From Anaerosolibacter sp. (GTDB lineage Bacteria > Bacillota > Clostridia > Peptostreptococcales > Thermotaleaceae): 64,000 nucleotides of DNA. Numbering within the stretch: the stretch's first letter is position 1; each line of letters starts with the position of its first letter. The DNA is taken from NCBI RefSeq assembly GCF_029240175.1, contig NZ_JARBTM010000004.1:62001-126000 (forward strand), written 5' to 3'. Shown here piece by piece: positions 22,074-29,679 of the stretch. Both the position numbers and the translations under genes were made by a program. Below the pieces are notes generated by a model that was not told the origin of the DNA, did no database searches, and worked only from the letters and a program-made list of their open reading frames with translations.

Positions 22074-22733
22074 ATGCAAAACACAGTATGGAAACAGATC
22101 ATAAAATGGTTTGTAAAAAAGGTATGGCCACTTATTCAAAAGTTATTAATTGAGTTCATTGTAAGTGTAGTAAAGTGGATATTTGATAAAATTCGCGAAA
22201 TATTAATTACTAGAAGCGAAAGATGGACTCAAAATGCTGAAGAAAAGGCTAGAAGTGCAGAAGAAAGTGCAAATAGAACAACGGATGAACAAGAAAGAGA
22301 AAAATATAAAAGGGAAGCTGAGATATGGCGAAAAGTTGCAGATGACTACCGTTGTGAAAACGAAAATCTTAAATCTGAGATTTCAGACTTTAAAGAGTTT
22401 GCAAAATCTACTATAAAGGAAAAAGTAAATGATTTAAAAGTAGATGATGTTTTCAATACAGAAAGAGACATACGATTAAAAGAATATAACTTTTCGAATT
22501 CCTTACCTTTAATTACCTCGTCGCAAAATACATCGGATTTACAAAATACGGAAGATAAAGATGAAAATGATGAAGTAGCAAAACTTAAAGCGGAATTAGA
22601 AAGTATTAGGAAAGAACTTGAAGAGCAAAGAAATCTTACTAATGTTTGGAGAAATACTGTGAATCAAATACAAGCTGAGAATGAGGAATTGAAAGAGAAA
22701 CTATCAAGTGTTAGGAAAGTATTTAACGAATAA
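22074..22733 (+). CDS. membrane-associated coiled-coil protein
   Basis: 219 residues. GGGGGAAAA lies 5 bases before the ATG. Residues 3-45 form a Trp/Lys/Ile-rich amphipathic or membrane-associated segment (IIKWFVKKVWPLIQKLLIEF). Two long coiled coils follow (about 50-120 and 165-218), separated by a Ser/Thr/Asp-rich linker. No catalytic motif. The layout suggests a membrane-tethered filament or spacer. It is the last gene of the GIY-YIG-containing cargo run, before a strong hairpin. Confidence 0.5.
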   Translation: MQNTVWKQIIKWFVKKVWPLIQKLLIEFIVSVVKWIFDKIREILITRSERWTQNAEEKARSAEESANRTTDEQEREKYKREAEIWRKVADDYRCENENLKSEISDFKEFAKSTIKEKVNDLKVDDVFNTERDIRLKEYNFSNSLPLITSSQNTSDLQNTEDKDENDEVAKLKAELESIRKELEEQRNLTNVWRNTVNQIQAENEELKEKLSSVRKVFNE

Positions 22734-22778
22734 ATAGTAAATAAAAATTATCCAAAGAGAAAATTACATAATTATAGG

Positions 22779-22825
22779 GTTTTGCTTGTTAGACAATAGC
22801 TGGTTAAACCGGGCTATGCAAAAAC
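22779..22825. other. nested hairpin structure
   Basis: GTTTTGC (22779-22785) can pair with GCAAAAAC (22818-22825), ATAGC (22796-22800) with GCTAT (22813-22817), and GGTT (22802-22805) with AACC (22807-22810), giving stacked stems with a one-sided 10-base bulge. It is followed directly by the long hairpin at 22834. I considered preQ1 and c-di-GMP riboswitches and it fits neither. Confidence 0.35.
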
Positions 22826-22833
22826 TAAATTTT

Positions 22834-22877
22834 AAATATGATACAGGGCAGAATCTCTTCTGCCCTGTATCATATTT
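22834..22877. terminator. perfect 20-bp inverted repeat, likely bidirectional terminator
   Basis: Bases 22834-22853 pair perfectly with 22858-22877 around a TCTC loop; the core is ATACAGGGCAGAA. The AT-rich ends give A-runs and T-runs on both sides, so it could end transcription both ways. It separates the coiled-coil gene from the secreted metallo-beta-lactamase gene. Confidence 0.75.
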
Positions 22878-22949
22878 CTAACATCATAAAAGGAATTTAC
22901 TGTAAAATATAGAATGTAATAACCAATAAGAAAAGTTAGGGGGAAGACC

Positions 22950-24485
22950 ATGAGAAGAGGGTTATCGTTGTTATTAACTATAATGTTGCTATTATGCATG
23001 CCTGTGATGATAGTAGCTCAGGAGGACACTAGAGTTACTGTGGATGGAAAGCTGCTAAGTTTTGATGTAGCACCCGCATTGGTTCAAGGGAGAACGCTGG
23101 TACCTTTACGAACTATATTTGAATCTCTTGGAGCAAAGATAGAATGGGACGGTGTCACAAAAACCGTTACAGGAACCAAGGGTGACACAAAGGTGATACT
23201 GACTGTTGATAAGAAAACAGCAACAGTGAATGGAAAGACTGTTGAACTTGAGGTGCCAGGAACTATTATCGATAATAGAACTCTAGTGCCAGCACGGTTT
23301 ATAGCTGAAGCTTTAGGAGCAAATGTTGTTTGGGATGCAGGGACAAGAACAGCACGAATTACAAGTGCTACAGAACTAAAAGTGCATTTTATTGATGTAG
23401 GGCAGGCAGATGCAATTTTTATCGACTTCGGGAACTATGATATTTTAATAGATGGTGGTAACAATGAGGATGGGCAGCTAGTCGTAGATTATCTAAAGAA
23501 GTTGAAAACTGATGATATAGAGATTCTAATTGCTACACATCCTCATGAAGATCATATTGGTGGGCTTGATGATGTAATAAAGGCATATAAAGTTAAGACA
23601 ATAGTAGATAGTGGATATGTACATTCATCTAAGACATATGAGGATTATCTGGATGCTGCATTGGAAGAAAAGGAAAATGGAGCAGAGGTTCTTAAAGACA
23701 CCGACATGTCCTTTGAACTTGGTGGTGGAGCAAAATTCGATGTAATTGAAACTGGAGATGACTTTGGAGACAACATTAATAATTATTCTGTGCTTACTAA
23801 GCTTACATACAAAGATGTAAAGTTCTTATTTACTGGCGATATGGAGAAAGATGTTGAATCAAAAATATTAAATAAAGATATCCAAGCGGATATTTTGAAA
23901 GTTGGGCATCATGGATCAAGCACCTCATCAGGAAGAGAATTTTTAGATAAGGTGGGCGCTAAAATAGCCGTTATAAGTGCCGGGCAAGATAATGAATACG
24001 GACATCCACACCTAGAAACATTAGTAGCAATAGGTAGATCTGGGGGTAATATCTATAGTACTACGAAAGGCGGTCCTGTGGTTATTACCACCAATGGAGT
24101 GGACTATCAGGTTCAAGCAGGACAAGAACAGGTTGAAGTAATAGAGCAGAATTTGCCGGGACAGACAACAAGCCCAAATATTAACGCAGGCGGATCCGGT
24201 GTAATAATTAAGGTTATAGATCTTAAAAATGAGACTGTGATTATTGAAAATACATCAGATAAAGATGTTGATATGACAGGATGGAAGTTAGTTTCTGTAG
24301 AGGGAAATCAGACTTATAATTTTCCGGATGGATTTGTTCTAAAAGCTAAGAAAACAGTGAAAATAGCTAGCGGTGGAGGTACTTCTGAACTTAATTGGAC
24401 AAAAGCAAATATATGGAACAATAGTGGTGATCCAGGAGAACTCTATAATAGCAATGGTGACTTAGTATCTAAGTATCCTAGGTAA
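22950..24485 (+). CDS. secreted ComEC-like metallo-beta-lactamase protein with stalk and lamin-tail domains
   Basis: 511 residues. A signal peptide (1-24) is followed by a copper-amine-oxidase N-terminal-like stalk repeat (about 28-138, with GRTLVPLRTIFESLGAKIEW and NRTLVPARFIAEALGANVVW). The metallo-beta-lactamase domain (144-390) carries FIDVGQADA, the metal motif THPHEDHIGG (His197, His199, Asp201, His202), FTGDME (Asp297) and VGHHGSS (His320), the pattern of the ComEC/Rec2 C-terminal domain, thought to be nucleolytic. A lamin-tail domain (about 415-505) ends the protein. It should act outside the cell, perhaps on DNA or nucleotides. Start ATG has AGGGGGAAG upstream. Confidence 0.85.
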   Translation: MRRGLSLLLTIMLLLCMPVMIVAQEDTRVTVDGKLLSFDVAPALVQGRTLVPLRTIFESLGAKIEWDGVTKTVTGTKGDTKVILTVDKKTATVNGKTVELEVPGTIIDNRTLVPARFIAEALGANVVWDAGTRTARITSATELKVHFIDVGQADAIFIDFGNYDILIDGGNNEDGQLVVDYLKKLKTDDIEILIATHPHEDHIGGLDDVIKAYKVKTIVDSGYVHSSKTYEDYLDAALEEKENGAEVLKDTDMSFELGGGAKFDVIETGDDFGDNINNYSVLTKLTYKDVKFLFTGDMEKDVESKILNKDIQADILKVGHHGSSTSSGREFLDKVGAKIAVISAGQDNEYGHPHLETLVAIGRSGGNIYSTTKGGPVVITTNGVDYQVQAGQEQVEVIEQNLPGQTTSPNINAGGSGVIIKVIDLKNETVIIENTSDKDVDMTGWKLVSVEGNQTYNFPDGFVLKAKKTVKIASGGGTSELNWTKANIWNNSGDPGELYNSNGDLVSKYPR

Positions 24486-24490
24486 AAAAT

Positions 24491-24525
24491 AAAGGCAGTT
24501 CATGTTGAACTGCTTTTATTTTTTT
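24491..24525 (+). terminator. terminator after the secreted protein gene
   Basis: GCAGTTC (24495-24501) and GAACTGC (24507-24513) form a 7-bp stem, extended by A-T pairs at the base, with an ATGTT loop and a following TTTTATTTTTTTA run. Confidence 0.85.
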
Positions 24526-24613
24526 AAGACTAAATAGAAGTTCAAAAAGTAATTATTAATAGTAAAAATTAAAGAAGCACTCAAATTCATGAATGCTTCC
24601 TTATATAATTGAC

Positions 24614-24643
24614 TTTACAAAATACAACAATATTTGTTAAAAT
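24614..24643 (+). promoter_or_regulatory. possible promoter of the small peptide gene
   Basis: TTTACA (24614-24619) and TAAAAT (24638-24643) are 18 bases apart. They lie 28 bases upstream of the small gene at 24671. Confidence 0.4.
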
Positions 24644-24670
24644 GTACAAGGCTTAAGAAAGGGTGAAAGA

Positions 24671-24808
24671 ATGAAACTACTTAAAAAGATTTTTTCAAAT
24701 TTATTAATAAAGAAGGATACCCCACAAAGAGATTTATCTACATATCTATTAATATCAAATGCTGCTAAAACAACAACGGCTAGAAGATCGCGTTCAGTTT
24801 CCTTTTAA
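24671..24808 (+). CDS. small cationic peptide with its own terminator
   Basis: 45 residues starting MKLLKKIFSNLLIKKDTPQR and ending ARRSRSVSF. The ATG follows AAAGGGTGA by 3 bases. Net charge is strongly positive, with an amphipathic N-terminal helix and a Ser/Thr/Arg-rich tail. The left arm of a strong terminator begins inside the last codons. A short gene with its own promoter and terminator could be a regulatory RNA that also codes, a toxin-like peptide, or a mobile-element peptide. No family recognised. Confidence 0.45.
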   Translation: MKLLKKIFSNLLIKKDTPQRDLSTYLLISNAAKTTTARRSRSVSF

Positions 24809-24829
24809 GTTATCTTAAAAGGATTTTTT
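24801..24829 (+). terminator. terminator of the small peptide gene
   Basis: CCTTTTAAG (24801-24809) pairs with CTTAAAAGG (24814-24822) around TTAT, followed by ATTTTTT. Confidence 0.85.
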
Positions 24830-24920
24830 ATGTCCATCTAAAATTCGATAAGAATATTAAAAATATTTCACATATTTTGACAAATTAAGAATCTTGTAGT
24901 ATAACTAGATGTATAGGAAA

Positions 24921-24984
24921 ATATACCTATTCAAGTGTTCTTTTATAAATATTTGCCTTTTTATACATTCTTGAGTAGGTATAT
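24921..24984. repeat. 15-bp inverted repeat pair near the right end of the element
   Basis: ATATACCTATTCAAG (24921-24935) and CTTGAGTAGGTATAT (24970-24984) are inverted repeats with one mismatch, 34 bases apart. They lie 40 bases beyond the 3' end of the leftward regulator gene. They may be its terminator, or binding sites of the element's recombination directionality factor or regulator. Confidence 0.5.
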
Positions 24985-25023
24985 TATAATAGGAAGAAAC
25001 TCAAATTCTTTAGGACTATTTCC

Positions 25024-25539
25024 CTATTTGGCTGTATAATCGAGTGCTTTATACACTGCTTCTAAGGTAGGCCCGTTGCAACATTTAATTCTTCCATCTT
25101 CATAATCTTTAATGGTTGACTGATGGAGATTACAAAGTTTTGCGAGTTCGTGCTGACTTAAACCTTTCAATAGTCTAAATTTTTTTATTATCTGACTAGG
25201 CGTATCTTCGGGCCAGTTATCTATTTGCAACAAATATTTAATTGATACGTCAAATACTTCAGATAGCTTTTTTACAGTACTAATATTTGGATAAGTAAGT
25301 CCCGACTCGATATTTTTAACCGTAAAGGGGGAAATATTACAGAGTTTAGCCAACTCTTTCATATTTAATTTCATATTTTTCCTGCATTTTAACACTCTTT
25401 GTCCAAGGGTTTCTTCAGGTAGCTCTTGGATTAAATTTTCGTCTATGTTCCATGTAAAAGTTATTGTTTTGTGCTTTGTTCCTGCATGCTTGTCCTTGTG
25501 GCTATTATGGTGATAGTACCCATCAATGCACTTGTTCAC
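25024..25539 (-). CDS. double XRE-type regulator whose frame starts in host comM
   Basis: 171 residues. Two XRE helix-turn-helix domains: about 47-103 (LGQRVLKCRKNMKLNMKELA, then NISPFTVKNIESG) and about 112-168 (IIKKFRLLKGLSQHELAKLC, then HQSTIKDYEDG). The only standard start codon before the first HTH helix is GTG 25539, and the first 16 codons are antisense to the comM remnant. A stop lies 4 codons further upstream. So the annotated N-terminus exists only when the element is integrated; in a circular form another sequence would precede it. GAGGCG near the GTG is a poor ribosome binding site. Regulatory target unknown; near the element end, control of excision is possible. Confidence 0.6.
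   Translation of the reverse strand: MNKCIDGYYHHNSHKDKHAGTKHKTITFTWNIDENLIQELPEETLGQRVLKCRKNMKLNMKELAKLCNISPFTVKNIESGLTYPNISTVKKLSEVFDVSIKYLLQIDNWPEDTPSQIIKKFRLLKGLSQHELAKLCNLHQSTIKDYEDGRIKCCNGPTLEAVYKALDYTAK
25485..25495. other. right attachment junction (attR) of the element
   Basis: The comM reading frame matches the conserved CPCGYYGD block from about 25491 rightwards, but residues before it (FCALFLHA) do not match the expected ASMNP. The crossover must lie at or within a few bases of 25488-25491, in the bases GCTTGTCCTTG. The left partner, attL, and the 5' part of comM are not in this window. Confidence 0.75.
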
Positions 25540-25973
25540 CGCCTCAGATCAAAAAATACCTATCAAAGATATCAGGGCCCCTTTTAGACCGAATAGATAT
25601 GCACATTGAAGTATTTCCAGTCCAATGTAGTGAGTTACAGGCTGAACAGGGATCAAAGAGTAGTTTAGAGTTAAAACAGAATGTGAATGCAGCTCGGATG
25701 ATACAACTTCAGCGATATGAAAAAGAAGGTATCCTTTTTAATTCTCAGTTGAAGCCTAAATTAATGAAGAAATATTGTAAAATAGGGAATGCGGAGAAAG
25801 AACTTTTAGAAACAGCATTTAATAAGCTTGGTCTTAGCGCAAGGGCATATAACAGGATTATCAAACTAAGCAGAACAATTGCGGATTTAAATGGTTGTGA
25901 GAGAATACAGGTTTCCCATATTGCAGAGGCAATACAGTATAGGAACTTGGACAGAAAATTTTGGAATCCATAG
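25491..25973 (+). pseudogene. comM: 3' fragment of comM/yifB (Mg-chelatase-like AAA ATPase)
   Basis: About 160 residues remain: CPCGYYGDSTHQCTCSPPQI, then YLSKISGPLLDRIDMHIEV, and the C-terminal helical part (LGLSARAYNRIIKLSRTIADL). This is the C-terminal third of the ComM/YifB family, AAA+ helicases that help branch migration during natural transformation. The N-terminal ATPase core is missing from this side because the prophage-like element has inserted in the CPCG block. The frame has no stop until 25971. A TTG at 25464 could open it, but without the Walker motifs no activity is expected. Excision would restore the gene. dprA follows 18 bases downstream. Confidence 0.9.
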
Positions 25974-25991
25974 GAATAAGGGTGATGATTC

Positions 25992-27074
25992 ATGGAGGAA
26001 AAATACTATCTTGCTTGGTTAAATCATGTAAACGGCGTAGGGCTAAAAACTGTTGAAGCACTCATGCACCGATTCGGAGATGCTCAGAAAGTTTTCACCG
26101 CATCTGCCAGTGAATTATTAGGGGTTAAAGGAATAAATGAGAACACAACTCATAACATAATACAGAACAGAAAAAAAGAAAGTGTCGAATCGTTAAGAAT
26201 AATTATTGAAAAATTAGGTATAGATATATTATCAAGAAACGATATGGAATACCCTAGTAATCTGAAAAATATTTATGATCCACCATATCTACTCTATAAA
26301 ATTGGAAACATCTGCAGTAAGGATGAAAATGCCGTAGCGATTGTTGGTGCAAGAAAGGCAACACCCTATGGAAAATGGGCAGCTTATAAATTGGCGGGAG
26401 ATTTGGCTAAAAGAGGAATTACTATTGTCAGTGGTATGGCTTATGGCATCGATACAGCAGCACATAGAGGCGCATTAGATAGTGGAGGAAGAACAATCGC
26501 AGTATTAGGTTCTGGTGTGGATGTTTGTTATCCAAAATCAAACTATTCACTCATGAAGGAAATTGAAAAAAATGGTGCTGTAGTCTCAGAATATGCTATT
26601 GGAACTCCGCCTGCACCCAACCATTTCCCACCTCGAAATCGTATCATTAGTGGGTTGGCAAAAGGTGTTGTCGTCATTGAAGCAAATGCGAAAAGCGGGT
26701 CTTTGATAACTGTTGAATTTGCCCTAGAACAAGGTCGTGAGGTACTTGCTGTTCCAGGCAATATCAACAGTGGACTTAGTATGGGTACAAATCAGCTAAT
26801 CAAAGATGGTGCTAAAATAGTGACCTGTGTAGAAGATATTATAGAAGAGTTGGGAATCAGAGAATCAAAGACAATAGAGAGGCAAGTAACAGAACTAAGC
26901 GCTAGTGAAAATGAGATTTACAATATAATTAGAGAGTACCAGCCAATACACATGGAAATTTTATCCTTGAAAACAAAGCAAAGTATTGATAATATAAACA
27001 GTATTGTTACTATTTTGCAATTAAAAGGATTAGTAGATCTTTTACCGGGAAAAATATTGATAGTAAATAATTGA
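25992..27074 (+). CDS. dprA: DNA-processing protein DprA (Smf)
   Basis: 360 residues, full length. DprA binds incoming single-stranded DNA during transformation and loads RecA. A SAM/HhH-like N-terminus (about 1-70, WLNHVNGVGLKTVEALMHRF) precedes the Rossmann-type domain (about 75-290) with the typical AIVGARKATPYG, SGMAYGIDTAAHRGAL, GSGVDVCYP, NHFPPRNRIISGL and GSLITVEFALEQGREV motifs. A winged-helix tail (about 300-360) follows. AAGGGTGATG lies near the ATG. It is 18 bases after the comM fragment, so its transcription may depend on what is left of the comM operon. Confidence 0.95.
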   Translation: MEEKYYLAWLNHVNGVGLKTVEALMHRFGDAQKVFTASASELLGVKGINENTTHNIIQNRKKESVESLRIIIEKLGIDILSRNDMEYPSNLKNIYDPPYLLYKIGNICSKDENAVAIVGARKATPYGKWAAYKLAGDLAKRGITIVSGMAYGIDTAAHRGALDSGGRTIAVLGSGVDVCYPKSNYSLMKEIEKNGAVVSEYAIGTPPAPNHFPPRNRIISGLAKGVVVIEANAKSGSLITVEFALEQGREVLAVPGNINSGLSMGTNQLIKDGAKIVTCVEDIIEELGIRESKTIERQVTELSASENEIYNIIREYQPIHMEILSLKTKQSIDNINSIVTILQLKGLVDLLPGKILIVNN

Positions 27075-27086
27075 GGCGGAAGTGTT

Positions 27087-27115
27087 TTGAAATAACAATA
27101 GGTTTCTGATATAAT
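27087..27115 (+). promoter_or_regulatory. sigma-A type promoter of topA
   Basis: TTGAAA (27087-27092) and TATAAT (27110-27115) with 17 bases between them, 31 bases upstream of the topA start. It lets topA be expressed independently of the interrupted comM-dprA unit. Confidence 0.85.
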
Positions 27116-27146
27116 AGCTATTGTTTTATTATTTGGAGGTGAAAAA

Positions 27147-29219
27147 GTGGCAAAATCTTTAGTAATCGTAGAGTCGCCTGCGAAAGCAAAGACAATAGGA
27201 AAATTCTTAGGAAAAAATTATAAAATAACAGCCTCCGTTGGACATGTTAGGGATCTTCCTAAAAGTAAAATGGGTATTGATGTTGAACATGAATATGAGC
27301 CTAATTATATTACCATAAGAGGAAAAGGGCCTGTTATACAAGAATTAAAAAAAGAGGCGAAGAAAGCAAAAAAAATATTACTTGCAACAGACCCCGATAG
27401 AGAAGGAGAGGCCATATCATGGCATTTGGCCCATATTTTATCTATTGAAGATAATGAAAAATGTAGAATTGAGTTCAATGAGATTACAGAGAGTGCGATT
27501 AAAAACGCTGTAAAAAAACCTAGAAAAATAAACAAGAGTCTTGTAGATGCACAGCAGGCTAGAAGGGTACTAGATCGATTAGTTGGTTATAGTATAAGTC
27601 CTCTTCTGTGGAGAAAAGTGCGAAAGGGGCTAAGTGCAGGAAGAGTCCAATCTGTTGCAACCAAATTAATATGTGATAGAGAAAAGGAAATAAATGAGTT
27701 TATCCCTCAAGAATATTGGAGTATTTCTGCATTTCTTCAAAAAAGAAGTTCTAAAGAAGTAATAGAGGCTAAATTTTATGGATCTGATCAAGAGAAAATG
27801 GAAGTCCATTCAAAAGATGAAGTAGAAAAAATTTTGGGCAGAATAAACGAAAATGAATATGTTGTTTCCGATGTTAAGCGAAGGGAAAAGAAAAGAAATC
27901 CTTATCCACCCTTTACTACCAGCAGTTTACAGCAGGAAGCTGCAAATCGGCTGGGTTTTACCACGAAGAAAACAATGATTGTAGCGCAGCAGCTTTATGA
28001 GGGGATCGAACTTAAGGATGAAGGGTCTGTGGGATTAGTTACCTATATTAGAACAGATTCTACGAGAATATCCGATGAGGCAAAAGAAAAAGCACGGAGA
28101 TATATCATTAATAATTTCTCAGAAGAATATCTTCCTGAAGTGGATAAGCAATACAAGACGAAGAAGGAAGCGCAGGATGCTCATGAAGCTATTAGACCAA
28201 CGGATATCGAAAGAACGCCAGATCATATTAGAGAATCTTTAAGTAATGATCAGTATAAGCTCTATAAGCTGATATGGGAACGATTTGTGGCGAGCCAAAT
28301 GAAGAATGCCCTTTATGATACATATTCAGTTGATATTACAAACAATGGATATATTTTCAAGGCATCAGGTTCCAAATTAGTATTTGAGGGGTTTTTGCGT
28401 GTATATACCTATGCTACTGTTTCAGATACGGAAATTCCCGAGGTTGAAATAAATAATAAACTACTACAAGATAGAATTGAACCCAAGCAGCATTTTACTC
28501 AGCCGCCACCTCGATTTACAGAAGCTACTTTAGTAAAAGAACTGGAAGAGAAAGGAATTGGTAGACCTAGTACCTATGCCCCTATTATTACAACAATTCT
28601 TAGTCGTGGATATGTTGAAAAGGAGAGCAAAGCATTAAGGCCTACTGAACTTGGCCTTATCGTGACAGAATTGCTTGAAGAATACTTTAGCGATGTTATT
28701 GATCAACATTTCACGGCTGATCTGGAAATAAAGCTCGATGAAGTTGAAGCAGGCCAACTAGATTGGATCAGAGTCATTGATGATTTCTATAAGCCTTTTA
28801 GCCGTGTGCTAAAACATGCAGAGGAAGAAATTGAAAAGATTGAAATCGTTGAAGAAGTGACTGACGAAGTTTGTGATGTTTGTGGAAAACATATGGTTGT
28901 GAAGTATGGAAAATTCGGAAAATTTCTTGCTTGTTCGGGATATCCAGAATGTGAACATACAAGGCCGTTTGTTCATAAAATTGGGGTTCCTTGTCCTCAA
29001 TGCCAAGGGGAGATTGTAGAAAGAAGGTCGAAGAAAGGTCGATTATTTTATGGGTGTATAAATTTTCCTAAATGCAATTTTGTTACATGGAGTAAGCCAA
29101 TTCATGAAAATTGTCCAACTTGTGGAACGCTTCTTGTTGAAAAGAAAACAAAAAAAGGAACGATTATTCAATGCTCGAATAAAGAATGTAAATATAAACG
29201 GCAAGGTGAAGACGATTAG
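27147..29219 (+). CDS. topA: DNA topoisomerase I
   Basis: 690 residues. Type IA topoisomerase that relaxes negative supercoils by single-strand passage. The Toprim domain (residues 3-115) begins KSLVIVESPAKAKTIGKFLG and carries TDPDREGEAISWHL. The catalytic Tyr300 lies in LVTYIRTDSTR. The C-terminus has three four-cysteine zinc fingers (CDVCGKH...CSGYPEC, CPQCQGE...CINFPKC, CPTCGT...CSNKEC) that bind single-stranded DNA. GTG start after GGAGGTG. In most Firmicutes trmFO, xerC and hslVU follow; here they do not. Confidence 0.97.
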   Translation: MAKSLVIVESPAKAKTIGKFLGKNYKITASVGHVRDLPKSKMGIDVEHEYEPNYITIRGKGPVIQELKKEAKKAKKILLATDPDREGEAISWHLAHILSIEDNEKCRIEFNEITESAIKNAVKKPRKINKSLVDAQQARRVLDRLVGYSISPLLWRKVRKGLSAGRVQSVATKLICDREKEINEFIPQEYWSISAFLQKRSSKEVIEAKFYGSDQEKMEVHSKDEVEKILGRINENEYVVSDVKRREKKRNPYPPFTTSSLQQEAANRLGFTTKKTMIVAQQLYEGIELKDEGSVGLVTYIRTDSTRISDEAKEKARRYIINNFSEEYLPEVDKQYKTKKEAQDAHEAIRPTDIERTPDHIRESLSNDQYKLYKLIWERFVASQMKNALYDTYSVDITNNGYIFKASGSKLVFEGFLRVYTYATVSDTEIPEVEINNKLLQDRIEPKQHFTQPPPRFTEATLVKELEEKGIGRPSTYAPIITTILSRGYVEKESKALRPTELGLIVTELLEEYFSDVIDQHFTADLEIKLDEVEAGQLDWIRVIDDFYKPFSRVLKHAEEEIEKIEIVEEVTDEVCDVCGKHMVVKYGKFGKFLACSGYPECEHTRPFVHKIGVPCPQCQGEIVERRSKKGRLFYGCINFPKCNFVTWSKPIHENCPTCGTLLVEKKTKKGTIIQCSNKECKYKRQGEDD

Positions 29220-29679
29220 TGTTTGTCATTCTATTATGAAAATTTTAACTTTTGTGTTGCAAATTATGACAAAATGTGCTAACATTCTTGTAGTTTCTCA
29301 TAATGTGTCCTTCACATTAAAACAATGCTTAAAATTCATGACAGCTTGCAAACTAGAGATTAGATAAATAATTCTTGAGAGAAACTTTTAAAAAATAAGT
29401 TGGATTTAAAATGCTCTAATATGATTTGAATGCTATTCGAAAAGCCAGAAGGAATAAAAAACCAGCCTACTGAAAAAGATATGAATATAATAGAAAACTT
29501 TGACGTTTTCTACGTTCATCATCAAATATTTTTTTGGTAGTCTCTGTTGAGGAATATTGGTATCTATTTTGAAAATAGTGTTTTGATAACAAATTGGAGC
29601 AAGCGTTTAGGGAGACGGACTCCCAATTTATAATTTGAATAGATTTATCGTATAGTGGATAAAGCGAAGGAGGATAAAA
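29220..29679. other. gene-free stretch between topA and codY
   Basis: 460 bases without a supported gene. A frame reaching 29367 is an out-of-frame extension from within topA. TTGGAG near 29594 and CTCCCAA near 29620 could form a weak hairpin. TATAAT at 29629-29634 may be a -10 box for codY, but I see no good -35. In related genomes trmFO, xerC, hslV and hslU commonly occupy this place; no recognisable fragment is left. Confidence 0.5.

Noticed and set aside
22779-22825. preQ1 riboswitch
   Set aside because: The tail AAAAACTAA is similar, but the stem-loop lengths do not fit and no queuosine gene follows.
29080-29367. 95-codon forward frame crossing the end of topA
   Set aside because: It is an out-of-frame reading of the topA zinc-finger region and has no start signal.
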